Part shown: one piece after another, positions 26,878 through 35,321 of the stretch | How positions within the stretch are numbered: position 1 is the first letter of the stretch | Layout: the number at the start of each line of letters is the position of its first letter | Assembly (NCBI RefSeq): GCF_025457605.1 | Contig: NZ_JAMZFY010000002.1 | Span: forward strand, 248,001 to 312,000 | Length of the DNA: 64,000 bases | Reading direction: 5' to 3' | From: Haloarcula laminariae | Lineage (GTDB): Archaea > Halobacteriota > Halobacteria > Halobacteriales > Haloarculaceae | Notes under the pieces: generated by a model | Databases searched by the model: none | Seen by the model: only the letters and a program-made list of their open reading frames with translations | What the model was told of the DNA's origin: nothing | Position numbers and translations under genes: made by a program

Positions 26878-27432
26878 ATGAGTTCGCTCCGCGAGGCGGT
26901 CGGTGACGCCGCCGTGACGCTGGTGTGTACGTCGTCGATGGGACCCGTGCGTCGCGTCGACCCGCTCTCGACGACACCGGAGACGACCGTCCTCTGGGTC
27001 ACCTACAGCCGCCCGCCGGCGGACTGTGCCGAGCAGTTCCGCGCGGCCGGCGCGTCCGGGTCGCTGTCGGTCATCGCCGTCGGCGATATGCCGGCTGACG
27101 CCGACGACGTGTCCGTCAGGTCGGTGTCGACGCCCGATGACCTGACCGGGCTGGGAATCACGCTCAGCCAGGCGGTCTCGGCCCACGAGGCGCCTGTCGT
27201 CTGCTTCGATTCGCTGACCGCCCTGCTCCAGCACGTGGCGGTGGAGACGGCCTACGAGTTTCTCAACGCCCTCACCGGCCACCTCTATGCGGCCGACGTC
27301 GAGGCGTACTTCTATCTCGACCGCGCGCCCTACGACAGCCGAACCGTCGACGCACTCGCGTCGCTGTTCGACGCTGTCGTCGAGGGCGGGGACGGGGCGT
27401 GGTCGGCCCGGCGCCGCCGATTGTTGCAGTAG
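26878..27432 (+). CDS. RecA/KaiC-like protein without Walker A (DUF7504-like)
   Basis: A 184-residue protein reminiscent of a degraded RecA/KaiC fold. The place of the P-loop reads VTLVCTSSMGPVRRVDPL, with no GxxxxGK[ST]. The region TVLWVTYSRPPADCAEQF and the long VVCFDSLTALLQHVAVETAYEF resemble the KaiC-type strands around Walker B (hhhhD). A C-terminal HLYAADVEAYFYLDRAPYDS and basic ARRRRLLQ tail follow. It most likely binds partners rather than ATP. The DUF7504 name is from memory. The ATG is 29 bp from the TATA-like TGTTTTACT at 26846-26854, suggesting its own leaderless promoter. Confidence 0.7.
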   Translation: MSSLREAVGDAAVTLVCTSSMGPVRRVDPLSTTPETTVLWVTYSRPPADCAEQFRAAGASGSLSVIAVGDMPADADDVSVRSVSTPDDLTGLGITLSQAVSAHEAPVVCFDSLTALLQHVAVETAYEFLNALTGHLYAADVEAYFYLDRAPYDSRTVDALASLFDAVVEGGDGAWSARRRRLLQ

Positions 27433-27476
27433 CGAAAAACTAAATTTTAACTTCCCTTCGACACACACTCCAGTTC

Positions 27477-27812
27477 GTGCTGCTGGTCGTCACGTATACG
27501 CGCGAGGCGCGCCGCGACCTGCGAAACGTCTGTCGGGCACACGAGGGGTCGGTCGTTCGCCACTTCGGACGGGCCGCGCTGCTGTCGGCGACGGAGTTCG
27601 GGGCGTTCCAGGCGCTCAGGCTCCGCGAGAAACACGGTCTCGACGTCCAACTGGAGCGCGTCCGCCCGTTCGAGCCCGAGGACGCCCCGGCCCGCGTCCG
27701 AGCGGCGGCCCGGGCCTACGAGGCCCGCGAGGCCGACTCGACTCCTTACCGACAGTTCGCCGCGGGGCGGGACCTCCCGACAGCCGAACAGCTGCGCGGT
27801 GAGACGCTGTGA
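27477..27812 (+). CDS. Small haloarchaeal protein, function unknown
   Basis: A GTG-started protein of 111 residues. It begins MLLVVTYTREARRDLRNVC, contains LSATEFGAFQALRLREKHG and ends PYRQFAAGRDLPTAEQLRG. The compact, mixed charge sequence has no known motif. It overlaps the next gene by four bases (GTGA), so the two form an operon. A TATA-like AAATTTTAA lies at 27442-27450, about 31 bp before the GTG, suggesting a leaderless start. The family is unknown to me; its consistent neighbours between mcm and TFB point to a shared function. Confidence 0.68.
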   Translation: MLLVVTYTREARRDLRNVCRAHEGSVVRHFGRAALLSATEFGAFQALRLREKHGLDVQLERVRPFEPEDAPARVRAAARAYEAREADSTPYRQFAAGRDLPTAEQLRGETL

Positions 27813-28627
27813 AGCTCTACGTCCGCGGGACGACATACGAGGGGCGGGCCGTCGACCTGCGCTGTCGGCCGGTCGCGGGCGGGGACGTGGCCGGGGCGGT
27901 TCGGGGCGTCCGGTCCCTGCCGGCCGTCGACGCTCCCGCCCCCGGGCCGGTGTACGACTACTGCGGCCGCGTCCACCCGGCGATGGGACTCCGGACTAAG
28001 ACGGCAGTGGCCGCGGCCGCCCGGTCGCGGGGCCACCGGACGACTCACGACGACGCGCTCGCCGAACTGCGGGAGCGGCTGGCCGACCTCGACCGGGCCG
28101 AGCCGACCCTGCCGCGAGCGCGGGAGCCGATAGACGACGACGCCGTCGCCACGCTCCGAGAGCGGGTCGCGGCGACGCGCGGCCGGCTGGAGGCGCGGGA
28201 GGCCCTGGGCGCGGAGACGGAGGCGGTCGAACAGCGGGTGCGAGAGGCCGCGCGGACGCTGGCGGAGCGGGAGACCGAACGCGCCGCCGCCGAGCAGAGC
28301 CGCCGGCAGCGACGCGACCGGGCCCGCGAGTACAGGGACCGGCAGGCACGGCGCCGGCGGCTGGCCGACCGGCTGGCGAACCGCCGGCGCGACGCCCGCC
28401 GTGAGCTCCTCGAGCGCGTCAGCGACGCGTTCGCGGCCGCCCTCGACGCCGTCCCCGGCCCGGTGCCCGCCGATACCGACGACCCGCTCGACGCGCCGCC
28501 GGTCCCGGCCGCGCTGGCGACCCTCCGGCTCGCCCGTACCGACGCCCCGGTCGTCGTCGAGACCGACCGCTTCCCGAGCCCGACGGCCGCCGCCGACTGG
28601 CTCGATGCGCCGGTCGTCCGGTGCTGA
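27809..28627 (+). CDS. Coiled-coil protein, function unknown
   Basis: A GTG-started 272-residue protein overlapping the previous stop by four bases. The N-terminal 65 residues are globular (LYVRGTTYEGRAVDLRCRPV, VYDYCGRVHPAMGLRTKTA). Residues about 75-215 are nearly continuous charged helix rich in Arg, Glu and Ala, a likely coiled coil. The C-terminal part (ALATLRLARTDAPVVVETDR) is a small strand-helix unit. Similar layouts occur in filament or DNA-organising proteins, but I see no SMC or Rad50 hallmarks. Part of the block between mcm and TFB. Confidence 0.68.
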   Translation: MKLYVRGTTYEGRAVDLRCRPVAGGDVAGAVRGVRSLPAVDAPAPGPVYDYCGRVHPAMGLRTKTAVAAAARSRGHRTTHDDALAELRERLADLDRAEPTLPRAREPIDDDAVATLRERVAATRGRLEAREALGAETEAVEQRVREAARTLAERETERAAAEQSRRQRRDRAREYRDRQARRRRLADRLANRRRDARRELLERVSDAFAAALDAVPGPVPADTDDPLDAPPVPAALATLRLARTDAPVVVETDRFPSPTAAADWLDAPVVRC

Positions 28628-28660
28628 GATTTAAATCCGAGCGGGCGACCACCGCCCGCC

Positions 28661-29359
28661 ATGGTTACGTTCGACTGTTCGGCCAGCCGCCACGACGGGG
28701 TGACGCTGGTCACCGTCCATCTCCGGCGTCTCGACGTCCCGACGCGGGTGACCGTTCGGAACTGCCTCGACGGCCCGGTGTGGCCCCCGCGGAGTGAGGG
28801 GCTGCCCGAGGCCGGCTGGTCGGAGACCGGGTTCTCAGGCGTCCTCGCGCCCGGGGCACACGCGCTCGGGTACGCGACACCGGCTCAACCCGAGGGACAG
28901 CCGGCCGAGCTCGCCGACGCCGTCGCGGTCCCTGAAGCGGACCCAATCGGAGCGAGGTCGGGCGGTCCAGCCGACGTGGTCCGCGAGCTGGGTGACCCAT
29001 TGCCGCCGGCCGACGCCGTGCCGGCCGTCGAACCGAGGGAGTCGCCGGTAGCCACGGCGGAAGCGTCGTCGGCTCCCGGCGCCGAGGGAGACCACCCCGT
29101 ACGGCTCCCGTCGGCGGTGGAGCCCTGGCTAGCCGAGATGGAGCGCCGGGTCGACAGCGCCGAGGCGCTCGCGGCCGCCGAAACCCTCCCCGAGGCGACG
29201 GCGGCGGTACGGGGCGCGGGCGGGCTGGCCGAGGTGCGGGCGCTCGCCGACGACGGGGACGAGCGCCGGCTCAGGCTCGTCGCCCGGCGGGCGCGACGGC
29301 TGGCCGACCGGCGCGCGGGGGCGACGATACCGGTCGAGACGCTTTCGACGCTCGCATGA
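28661..29359 (+). CDS. Hypothetical protein with N-terminal beta domain and Arg-rich helical tail
   Basis: This 232-residue protein starts MVTFDCSASRHDGVTLVTVH, with alternating beta strands (RLDVPTRVTVRNCLDGPVWP, FSGVLAPGAHALGYATPA). A low-complexity acidic stretch (about 80-150) is followed by a helical tail (SAVEPWLAEMERRVDSAEAL ... RRLRLVARRARRLADRR). It has no known domain. The TATA-like ATTTAAAT at 28629-28636, 29 bp upstream, marks a leaderless ATG. Its stop overlaps the start of the MinD-like gene by four bases (ATGA), so these two at least are translated together. Confidence 0.67.
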   Translation: MVTFDCSASRHDGVTLVTVHLRRLDVPTRVTVRNCLDGPVWPPRSEGLPEAGWSETGFSGVLAPGAHALGYATPAQPEGQPAELADAVAVPEADPIGARSGGPADVVRELGDPLPPADAVPAVEPRESPVATAEASSAPGAEGDHPVRLPSAVEPWLAEMERRVDSAEALAAAETLPEATAAVRGAGGLAEVRALADDGDERRLRLVARRARRLADRRAGATIPVETLSTLA

Positions 29360-30021
29360 TCGTCGCCGTCACCGGGGGCAAGGGCGGCGTCGGCAAGTCG
29401 ACGGTCGCGTACAACCTCGCGGCCCAGCTCGACGGCTGCGTCGTCGACGGTGACCTCGCCATGGCGGACCTGCCGGCGAGTCACGGGCCGGACCTCCACG
29501 ACGTGCTGGCGGGGCGAGCCACGCCCGCCGAGGCCGTCTGCGAGGACGGGCCAGTGACGATACTCCCCTGTGGCCGGACGCTCGCCGGCGCCCGGGCGGT
29601 CGATTCGACGCGACTGGCCGACGTGCTCGAAACGCTCGACCGCGCCCACCGCTGGGTCGTGGTGGACTCGCCCGCCGGACTGCGCGCGGACGTGGGTCTC
29701 CCGCTCGCAGTCTCCGACGCGGCGGTGCTGGTGACGACCGGCTCGACGGCGGCGCTGGCCGACGCGTTGCGGGTCCGCGAGCTCGCCAGGGAGCTGGACG
29801 CCGGGCTCTGCCGGGTCGTCCTCAACCGAGCCGGTCCGGAACCGGCGACTGCCACCGTCGCCGACCGGTTCGGGGCGCCCGTCGTCGCCGTTCCCGACAG
29901 CGAGGCCGTCGCGACGGCCCAGCGACACGGCCACCCCGTCAGCCGGACTGCGCCCGACTCCACCGCCGCCAGCGCTTTCGAGGCGCTCGCGGCCGCCGTC
30001 TACTCCTGTAGCTCCGTGTAG
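29356..30021 (+). CDS. MinD/ParA-family P-loop ATPase
   Basis: A 221-residue deviant-Walker ATPase. The motif KGGVGKST (9-16) has Lys9 and Lys14, and the later CVVDGDLAMADL and VVVDSPAG segments match the second and third MinD/ParA motifs. A conserved VLVTTGSTAALADALRVREL follows. These proteins dimerise on ATP and position partners on DNA or the membrane. There is no obvious C-terminal membrane helix. It overlaps the preceding gene by four bases and converges with TFB, with a 22-bp overlap of their 3' ends. It closes the mcm-adjacent block, so it may work with the coiled-coil or RecA-like neighbours. Confidence 0.82.
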   Translation: MIVAVTGGKGGVGKSTVAYNLAAQLDGCVVDGDLAMADLPASHGPDLHDVLAGRATPAEAVCEDGPVTILPCGRTLAGARAVDSTRLADVLETLDRAHRWVVVDSPAGLRADVGLPLAVSDAAVLVTTGSTAALADALRVRELARELDAGLCRVVLNRAGPEPATATVADRFGAPVVAVPDSEAVATAQRHGHPVSRTAPDSTAASAFEALAAAVYSCSSV

Positions 30022-30860
30022 GTCGCCCGCAGCGTCACCGGCGTCACGTCGGCCACGCCCGCGGCTTCGGCCTGGGTCAGCTCGCCGCCCCGTTCCTGTG
30101 CCGCGGTGTAGAGACACGCCGCGGCGACGCCCGCGGGGTTGCGCCCGCCGATGAGCCCGCGGTCCCGGGCCTCGCCGACGAGGCCTTCGGCGCGACTACG
30201 GGTCTCGTCGGGTAGAGACAGCTCGCTCGCAAAGCGGGGGACGTACTCCCGCGGGTCGATGGGGCCGGTCGGCAGCCCCAGCTCGCGGTTCAGGGCGTCG
30301 TAGGCCGCCCGAAGCTCGTTGGGCTCCGCCCGGGCGGCCCGACACAGCTCCTCGACGGTCCGGGCGACGCCCTCGGTGCGGCAGGTGGCATACACTGCCG
30401 CCGCGGCAAACCCCTCCAGCGACCGGCCTTGGAGCAGGTCCTCGGTCTGGGCCGACTCGAAGAGGACGCAGGCCCGGTCGCGGATGGCCGCCGACAGACC
30501 CAGCGAGCCGACGATGCGGCGAATCTCCGTGAAGGCGTACACCTGGTTGCGCTCGCGCTTGGAGCTGACCTGGGCTCGCCGGTGTTGGCGGCGCAGTCGA
30601 GCCATCTGCCGTCGCTTGCGCCCCTTGAGCCGCGTCGACCGGCCGATTTCCGTCGAGAGCCCGCGGTCGTGGCGGGACCGAGTCAACGGCGCGCCGGTCC
30701 GGGCGCTGTCGGTCTCGTCGTCCTCGAAGCTTCGCCACTCCGGGCCGCGGTCGATGCTGTCCTCGCTGACGACTAGCCCACAGTGGACACACACCGTCTC
30801 ACACCCGTCCTGTTTCAGCGACCCGTCGCATTCGGGACACCCTGACGTTACGGTAGCCAT
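30000..30860 (-). CDS. tfb: Transcription initiation factor IIB (TFB)
   Basis: A 286-residue general transcription factor. The N-terminal zinc ribbon has Cys8, Cys11, Cys24 and Cys27 (GCPEC ... VCVHCG). A linker with TRSRHDRGLSTEIGR follows, then two cyclin-like repeats (about 100-185 and 195-280) with motifs AAAVYATCRTEGVARTVEEL and VAAACLYTAAQERGGELTQAE. It brings RNA polymerase to TATA-TBP. Haloarchaea carry many TFB copies; this is one of them. The minus-strand TATA-like TTTTTTAA (plus 30887-30894) is about 30 bp before the ATG. Its 3' end overlaps the MinD-like gene by 22 bp. Confidence 0.95.
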   Translation of the reverse strand: MATVTSGCPECDGSLKQDGCETVCVHCGLVVSEDSIDRGPEWRSFEDDETDSARTGAPLTRSRHDRGLSTEIGRSTRLKGRKRRQMARLRRQHRRAQVSSKRERNQVYAFTEIRRIVGSLGLSAAIRDRACVLFESAQTEDLLQGRSLEGFAAAAVYATCRTEGVARTVEELCRAARAEPNELRAAYDALNRELGLPTGPIDPREYVPRFASELSLPDETRSRAEGLVGEARDRGLIGGRNPAGVAAACLYTAAQERGGELTQAEAAGVADVTPVTLRATYTELQE

Positions 30861-31030
30861 ACTCGAAGCTACGGCAGCCAGGTGGGTTAAAAAACCGACG
30901 CTGATGGCGGTCTCGGGCCGATTTCGCCTCGATGCACCTACCGGTTACCGGTAGGTAAATCCCCCTGCCGGCTCGGGTCTCGCCCGCGCGAACGCCACCG
31001 TTAAATTCCGCGCCGCCGAACGAGATACCA

Positions 31031-31525
31031 ATGGGGCTCGCCGACATTGCCGCCGGCATCGAGGTGACCGACAGCCAGCGCGACCGCGGCGTGGCGGCCG
31101 TCGACGACACCGACGACTCCCTGGCCGAGCGGCTGGCGCCCTTCGCCGACCGGCTCCCGTGTTCGCCGGCCGACGCCGCGACTATCGTCGACGCGTACGC
31201 GAGCGGTCGGGCGGTCGACGACTGTGGCCACGTCGCCGAGGTGCCGCCCGTGACTGCCGCAAAGACGCTGCATCTACTCGGCGAGCGGGTCTCGCCGGTC
31301 GGCCCGACGGGGCGTGACGTCGTCGCCGACTGGCTCGACGGCCGGCTCTCCCGCAGCGACGCGATGGCGCTTGCCGGCGTCGGCGAACGCACCTTCGCCC
31401 TGGCGGCCTACGTCGAGAGCACGGACCGGCTGCCGGAGGCCCGGGACGCGGTCGAAGGGGCGCTGGAGACGGAGGAGGCGGACCCGCTGGGCGAGGCGCG
31501 CAGTGACGTCGGCGAGCTACTGTGA
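31031..31525 (+). CDS. Haloarchaeal hypothetical protein, helix-rich
   Basis: A 164-residue acidic protein, MGLADIAAGIEVTDSQRDRG, DDSLAERLAPFADRLPCSPA, ATIVDAYASGRAVDDCGHVA, VSPVGPTGRDVVADWLDGRL and SDAMALAGVGERTFALAAYV. The pattern of short amphipathic helices could be an HTH-like DNA-binding protein, but no clear family is visible. Its ATG is 27 bp from the TATA-like TTAAATT at 31001-31007, so it is probably leaderless. It is divergent from TFB, sharing the intergenic segment, and could be co-regulated with it; that is positional only. Confidence 0.65.
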   Translation: MGLADIAAGIEVTDSQRDRGVAAVDDTDDSLAERLAPFADRLPCSPADAATIVDAYASGRAVDDCGHVAEVPPVTAAKTLHLLGERVSPVGPTGRDVVADWLDGRLSRSDAMALAGVGERTFALAAYVESTDRLPEARDAVEGALETEEADPLGEARSDVGELL

Positions 31526-31616
31526 CTTCTCGTGGGAACGCCGCCCCGTTTCGTCTCGGTTGTGTAACTCTCGCGACTGGACCACGTTTTTGACCCCCCG
31601 CCGAGAATCCGGTGGT

Positions 31617-33137
31617 ATGTCGGCATCCGAACTGGCAGCGGCGGTGGGTCGGGCCCTCGACGTGGACGGTGAGGCGTTCCACGAGCGGGCACGCGAAGAG
31701 GCTGCTCAGCTCAAAGAGGAGGTCCGTTCGGGCACGTTCGACAACTCCGAGGCCATCGTCGGGATGGAGCTTGAGCTGTACGCCGTCGACGACCGGACCG
31801 ACGCCCTGCGGCGGATGCCCCGCCATCTGCTCGAGCTCATCGGCTTCGAGAAGGAGCTCGGGCTCCACAACGCGGAGATGCAGACCAGCCCGCAGCCGCT
31901 GAACTCCCACGGACTGGCCGCCCAGCGCAACGAGCTGAAGGCGTCGTTGCTGCCGGCCCAGCAGCGCGTCCAGAGTGAGGGCATCCGGCTGGTCTCGGAC
32001 GGGATGTGGACGGTGCCGCCGAACGGCGAGACCGCCCGCGAGTACCTCTGTGACTGTGTCGAGGAGGACGGAATTCGCATCGGGACGAACATGACCGACG
32101 CGGTGCGGTACCACACGATGGCCAACACGGGCTACCCGTCGGCGTTCGAACTCGACGCCCCGCACGTCTCGCTCTCGGCCGAGACCGTCATGCCGGAGTC
32201 GCTCATCACCTCTATCCAGCCCCACTACCAGATTCCCCACGCGCCGGACCTGCCGGAGTACTTCACCTACGCCCTGCGCATCGCCGCCCCGGTGCTCGCG
32301 CTGAGCGTCAACTCCCCCTTCTTCCCGCCGGACCTCTACGACGACGCCCCCGACGCTGACATCGTCGCCGACGCCCACATGGAGAACCGCGTCGGCGTCT
32401 TCGAGTCGGTGCTGAACCCGGCCGAGGGGGACTCGACGCCGCCGAAGGTGTGTTTCCCGCCCGACTTCGACACCGTCGAGGACGTCATCGACGACATCGT
32501 CGAGGACGACACCATCGTCCCCCGGCGGCTCCAGTCGGGCACCCGATTCGACGACGACTTCGTCCACTTCCGGCACAAACACGGCTCCTACTGGCGGTGG
32601 GTCCGTCCCGTCTTCGAGGGGCCCACGCGGTCGGCGGCCAACGCCCGTATCGAGTTCCGGCCCTTGCCGGCCCAGCCCACCGTCGACGACGCCGTCGCCT
32701 TCGAGGCGCTGGTCGCCGGCCTGATGGAGAGCCTGGTCCAGTTCGAACACCCCATCCAGTCACAGGACTGGGAGACCGCGCGGGAGAACTTCTACGCGGC
32801 CACCCGAGACGGACTCGACGCGGACATCGAGTGGATAACCGCCGACGGCACGACGACCACGTCGACCGACGAGATATACGGCGAACTGTTCGAACACGCC
32901 CGCGATGGGCTGGAGGGGCGCGGGCTCTCGACTGAGGCCGCCCACGAGTACCTCCGGCCGCTTCGCGAGCGCGCCGACCGACGGATGACGCCCGCCCGCT
33001 GGAAACACGACTACGTCCGAAAGCGCGTCGAGGAGAACGTCCCGCTGGCGGAGGCCATCTGGGGGATGCAGGCCGCTTACATCCGCCAGCAGGAGGAGAC
33101 GCTGCTCGATGGCACCTTCCTCGACTGGTTGGAGTGA
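31617..33137 (+). CDS. Glutamate-cysteine ligase superfamily protein (GCS2-like)
   Basis: A 506-residue soluble protein. The N-terminal EAIVGMELELYAVDDRT resembles the metal/glutamate-binding strand of the GCS2 family (pattern GxExE), and further similarities are LHNAEMQTSPQPLNSHG, LVSDGMWTVPPNGETAREY, HVSLSAETVMPESL, and ANARIEFRPLPAQPT. This superfamily joins an amino group to glutamate's gamma carboxylate. Haloarchaea make gamma-glutamylcysteine as their main thiol through a GshA-type ligase, but this longer protein may be a paralogue with another amine substrate. The ATG at 31617 was chosen by composition. The following small membrane protein gene overlaps its stop codon by one base. Confidence 0.6.
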   Translation: MSASELAAAVGRALDVDGEAFHERAREEAAQLKEEVRSGTFDNSEAIVGMELELYAVDDRTDALRRMPRHLLELIGFEKELGLHNAEMQTSPQPLNSHGLAAQRNELKASLLPAQQRVQSEGIRLVSDGMWTVPPNGETAREYLCDCVEEDGIRIGTNMTDAVRYHTMANTGYPSAFELDAPHVSLSAETVMPESLITSIQPHYQIPHAPDLPEYFTYALRIAAPVLALSVNSPFFPPDLYDDAPDADIVADAHMENRVGVFESVLNPAEGDSTPPKVCFPPDFDTVEDVIDDIVEDDTIVPRRLQSGTRFDDDFVHFRHKHGSYWRWVRPVFEGPTRSAANARIEFRPLPAQPTVDDAVAFEALVAGLMESLVQFEHPIQSQDWETARENFYAATRDGLDADIEWITADGTTTTSTDEIYGELFEHARDGLEGRGLSTEAAHEYLRPLRERADRRMTPARWKHDYVRKRVEENVPLAEAIWGMQAAYIRQQEETLLDGTFLDWLE

Positions 33138-33364
33138 TGAGACTCGCCGACACCGAACGGACCGCCCTGTGGGTGGCGAGCGGGCTGGCCGGCGTCGTCC
33201 ACCTGCTCGCTCCGGGCGTCCTGCTCCGCCTCGCCAGCCGGGCCTACCGGCTGGTGCTGGCCGTCGAGTTCGACCCGAAACCGGGGGCGAAACGACGCGT
33301 GCGGCTGGTTGGTGTCGCCTTTCTCGCCGTCGCCGTCGCGCTCCGTCGACTACTGGAGCGCTGA
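33137..33364 (+). CDS. Small membrane protein, function unknown
   Basis: ATG shares one base with the preceding stop codon (TGATGA) and encodes 75 residues. One helix (TALWVASGLAGVVHLLAPGV) and a second near the C-terminus (VRLVGVAFLAVAVALRRLL) are predicted to be transmembrane; between them lies the polar AYRLVLAVEFDPKPGAKRR. Coupling to the ligase-like gene suggests a shared operon. The 3' end overlaps the convergent TIGR00725-like gene by 15 bp. No family recognised. Confidence 0.7.
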   Translation: MRLADTERTALWVASGLAGVVHLLAPGVLLRLASRAYRLVLAVEFDPKPGAKRRVRLVGVAFLAVAVALRRLLER

Positions 33365-33793
33365 TTCGACGTAGTCGACGGCCTCATCGGCGGTCTCGAC
33401 GTGTTCGATACCTTCGAGGGAATGAGTACCGATGCCGGCCACGGGCCGGTCCATATCCAGGGCGTGGCCCAGCTCCGAGAGCGTCCCGGTGCTGCCGTCG
33501 ACGGCAATAACGGCGTCGCCGTTCAGCACGACCAGCACGTTCCGGGCGTTGCCCATCCCCGTCGCGATGGCTGTCTCGACGTGGTCGTTGGCGGTTGTCC
33601 GGTCTTCGTTCGGGAGGATGCCGATGGTGTGTCCGTCCGCCTCGCGGGCGCCCGCACAGACCGCTTCCATCACGCCGCCGAAGCCGCCACAGACGACCTC
33701 GTGCCCCCGCTCGCCGAGCAACCGACCCACCTCGCGAGCCTGTTCGTACTCCTCGTCGGTAACTGTCGAGCCGCCGATGACGGAGACGCGCAT
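33350..33793 (-). CDS. SLOG-superfamily protein, TIGR00725 type
   Basis: A 147-residue Rossmann-like protein with MRVSVIGGSTVTDEEYEQAR, GHEVVCGGFGGVMEAVCAGA (the PGGxGTxxE-related nucleotide loop region), TIGILPNEDRTTANDHVETA and VIAVDGSTGTLSELGHALDM. This matches the TIGR00725/LOG-DprA (SLOG) superfamily, related to molybdenum-cofactor carrier proteins and cytokinin-activating LOG proteins. Known members bind nucleotide-like ligands, but the archaeal role is unsettled. The gene is transcribed opposite the small membrane protein, overlapping its 3' end. Confidence 0.8.
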   Translation of the reverse strand: MRVSVIGGSTVTDEEYEQAREVGRLLGERGHEVVCGGFGGVMEAVCAGAREADGHTIGILPNEDRTTANDHVETAIATGMGNARNVLVVLNGDAVIAVDGSTGTLSELGHALDMDRPVAGIGTHSLEGIEHVETADEAVDYVESALQ

Positions 33794-33835
33794 GCGTCGG
33801 CTACCGGACGGGAGATAGAAAAGAAACCGCTTCGC

Positions 33836-35320
33836 CTACAGTTGGTCGAGCCAGTCCTGGGCCTGGGACGGTGAGGCGTTGGTGATTTCGGCCAGTTCGG
33901 CCGGGTCGTACTCCGACAGGTCCTCGACCGTCTCGATGCCGGCGTCGCGGAGCCGGTCGGCGTAGGTCGGCCCGATGCCGGAGACGGTGTCGACGCCGTC
34001 GGAGAGCTCCCCGCTCTCGGCGGCCGCGGCCTGGTCGACCGCGTCCTCGGAGTCCGCTTCCTCGGCTTCGGTGTCCGCGTCGTCGTCCACTTCGACCTCG
34101 ACGGCGTCGTCGGCCGCTTGGGCCGCCTCGCTGGCGGCGTCGGCGACCTCCTCGACGGCGGACTGGGCCTCGTCCTCGGGGGACTCGACCTCGATGTCGA
34201 CCTCCTCGCTGTTGCGCTCGCTGTACCACTCGGCCACGTCGGGCCACAGTTCGGCGTGGGTCGAGGAGGAGACCGAGAGGCCGATGTGGCCCGTCGAGAA
34301 CTCCATGATGGTCGTGTCGTCGCTGGGGATGACGTCGTTGAACGGCTTCGAGGCGTCCGCCGGGACGAGGTGGTCGTACTCGCCCATCAGCTGGAGGACT
34401 GGCATGTCGATGTTCTGAATGTCGACGTGCTTGCCGTCGAGCTCCAGCTCGTTCCTGTAGAGCTTGTTGTCCTGGTAGATGTCTTCGAGGAACTGGACGT
34501 AGGTCTCGCCGGCGACGTCGATGCCGTCGCCGAGCCACTTCTCCATCCGGCCGAAGTTCTCCACGAAGTCCTCGTTCTCCATGTTCTCGGCGAAGCGGAC
34601 GTACTTCGAGACGTAGTTCTCGACGGGGTCCATCAGCGCGAAGCCGATGTCGAGCATCTCCGCGGGGACGTTGCCGAAGGTGTCGGTCACGTCCGAGGGC
34701 TCGTAGTACTCGCCCGCGCCCCACTCTTCGAGGACGCCGCCGGTCTGGTCGAAACAGAGGCCGGCGGCCATCAGCCCGAGGGTGTTGACCTTCTCCCCGT
34801 GGAGGGCGCTGTACATCACCGACATCGTTCCGCCCATGCAGTAGCCGAGCAGGTTGATGGCGTCCTGGCCCGAGCGCTCCCGCACCACGTCGACGCAGTT
34901 GTCGATGTAGCGGTTGACGTAGTCGTCGAGCGTGAGGTGCTTATCGAGCCGCGAGGGCTCGTTCCAGTCGATGAGGTAGACGTCGTGACCGCCCTCCAGC
35001 AGACGCCGCACTACCGACCGCTCCTCCTGGAGGTCCAGGATGTACGGGCGGTTGATGAGCGCGTAGACGATGAGGATGGGGACCGACTCCTTCTCGTCCT
35101 CGTCGACCTCGATGCCGGCGGCCTCGGCGTCGTAGTGGAGGAGTTCGAGCTTGTTCTCCTCGTAGACGACCTCGCTGGGCGTCTGACCGACCTCGACGGA
35201 CTCCATCAGTTCGAGCCGCTCGTCGGCGATAGACGACTTCTCGACGGTGTCGGTCATCGCTTCGAGGGACTTGCGCTGCCAGTCGAGCGCGGCCGTAAAC
35301 GGGTTGTAGTTGCTGGACAT
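33836..35320 (-). CDS. phaC: Class III polyhydroxyalkanoate synthase subunit PhaC, with C-terminal helix-hairpin-helix extension
   Basis: A 494-residue catalytic subunit that polymerises hydroxyacyl-CoA into PHA granules. The alpha/beta-hydrolase catalytic triad is visible: Cys161 in GYCMGG, Asp316 in [10 protein letters not shown] and His345 in STGHIGLS. The core ends near residue 370. After it come an acidic, Ala-rich linker (about 372-440) and a small helix-hairpin-helix module ([20 protein letters not shown], 446-465, then [16 protein letters not shown]), a domain normally seen in DNA-binding proteins. Longer C-termini are known for haloarchaeal PhaC, but the role of this tail is unclear. 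The gene follows phaE with a one-base gap. Confidence 0.96.
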   Translation of the reverse strand: MSSNYNPFTAALDWQRKSLEAMTDTVEKSSIADERLELMESVEVGQTPSEVVYEENKLELLHYDAEAAGIEVDEDEKESVPILIVYALINRPYILDLQEERSVVRRLLEGGHDVYLIDWNEPSRLDKHLTLDDYVNRYIDNCVDVVRERSGQDAINLLGYCMGGTMSVMYSALHGEKVNTLGLMAAGLCFDQTGGVLEEWGAGEYYEPSDVTDTFGNVPAEMLDIGFALMDPVENYVSKYVRFAENMENEDFVENFGRMEKWLGDGIDVAGETYVQFLEDIYQDNKLYRNELELDGKHVDIQNIDMPVLQLMGEYDHLVPADASKPFNDVIPSDDTTIMEFSTGHIGLSVSSSTHAELWPDVAEWYSERNSEEVDIEVESPEDEAQSAVEEVADAASEAAQAADDAVEVEVDDDADTEAEEADSEDAVDQAAAAESGELSDGVDTVSGIGPTYADRLRDAGIETVEDLSEYDPAELAEITNASPSQAQDWLDQL

Positions 35321-35321
35321 G

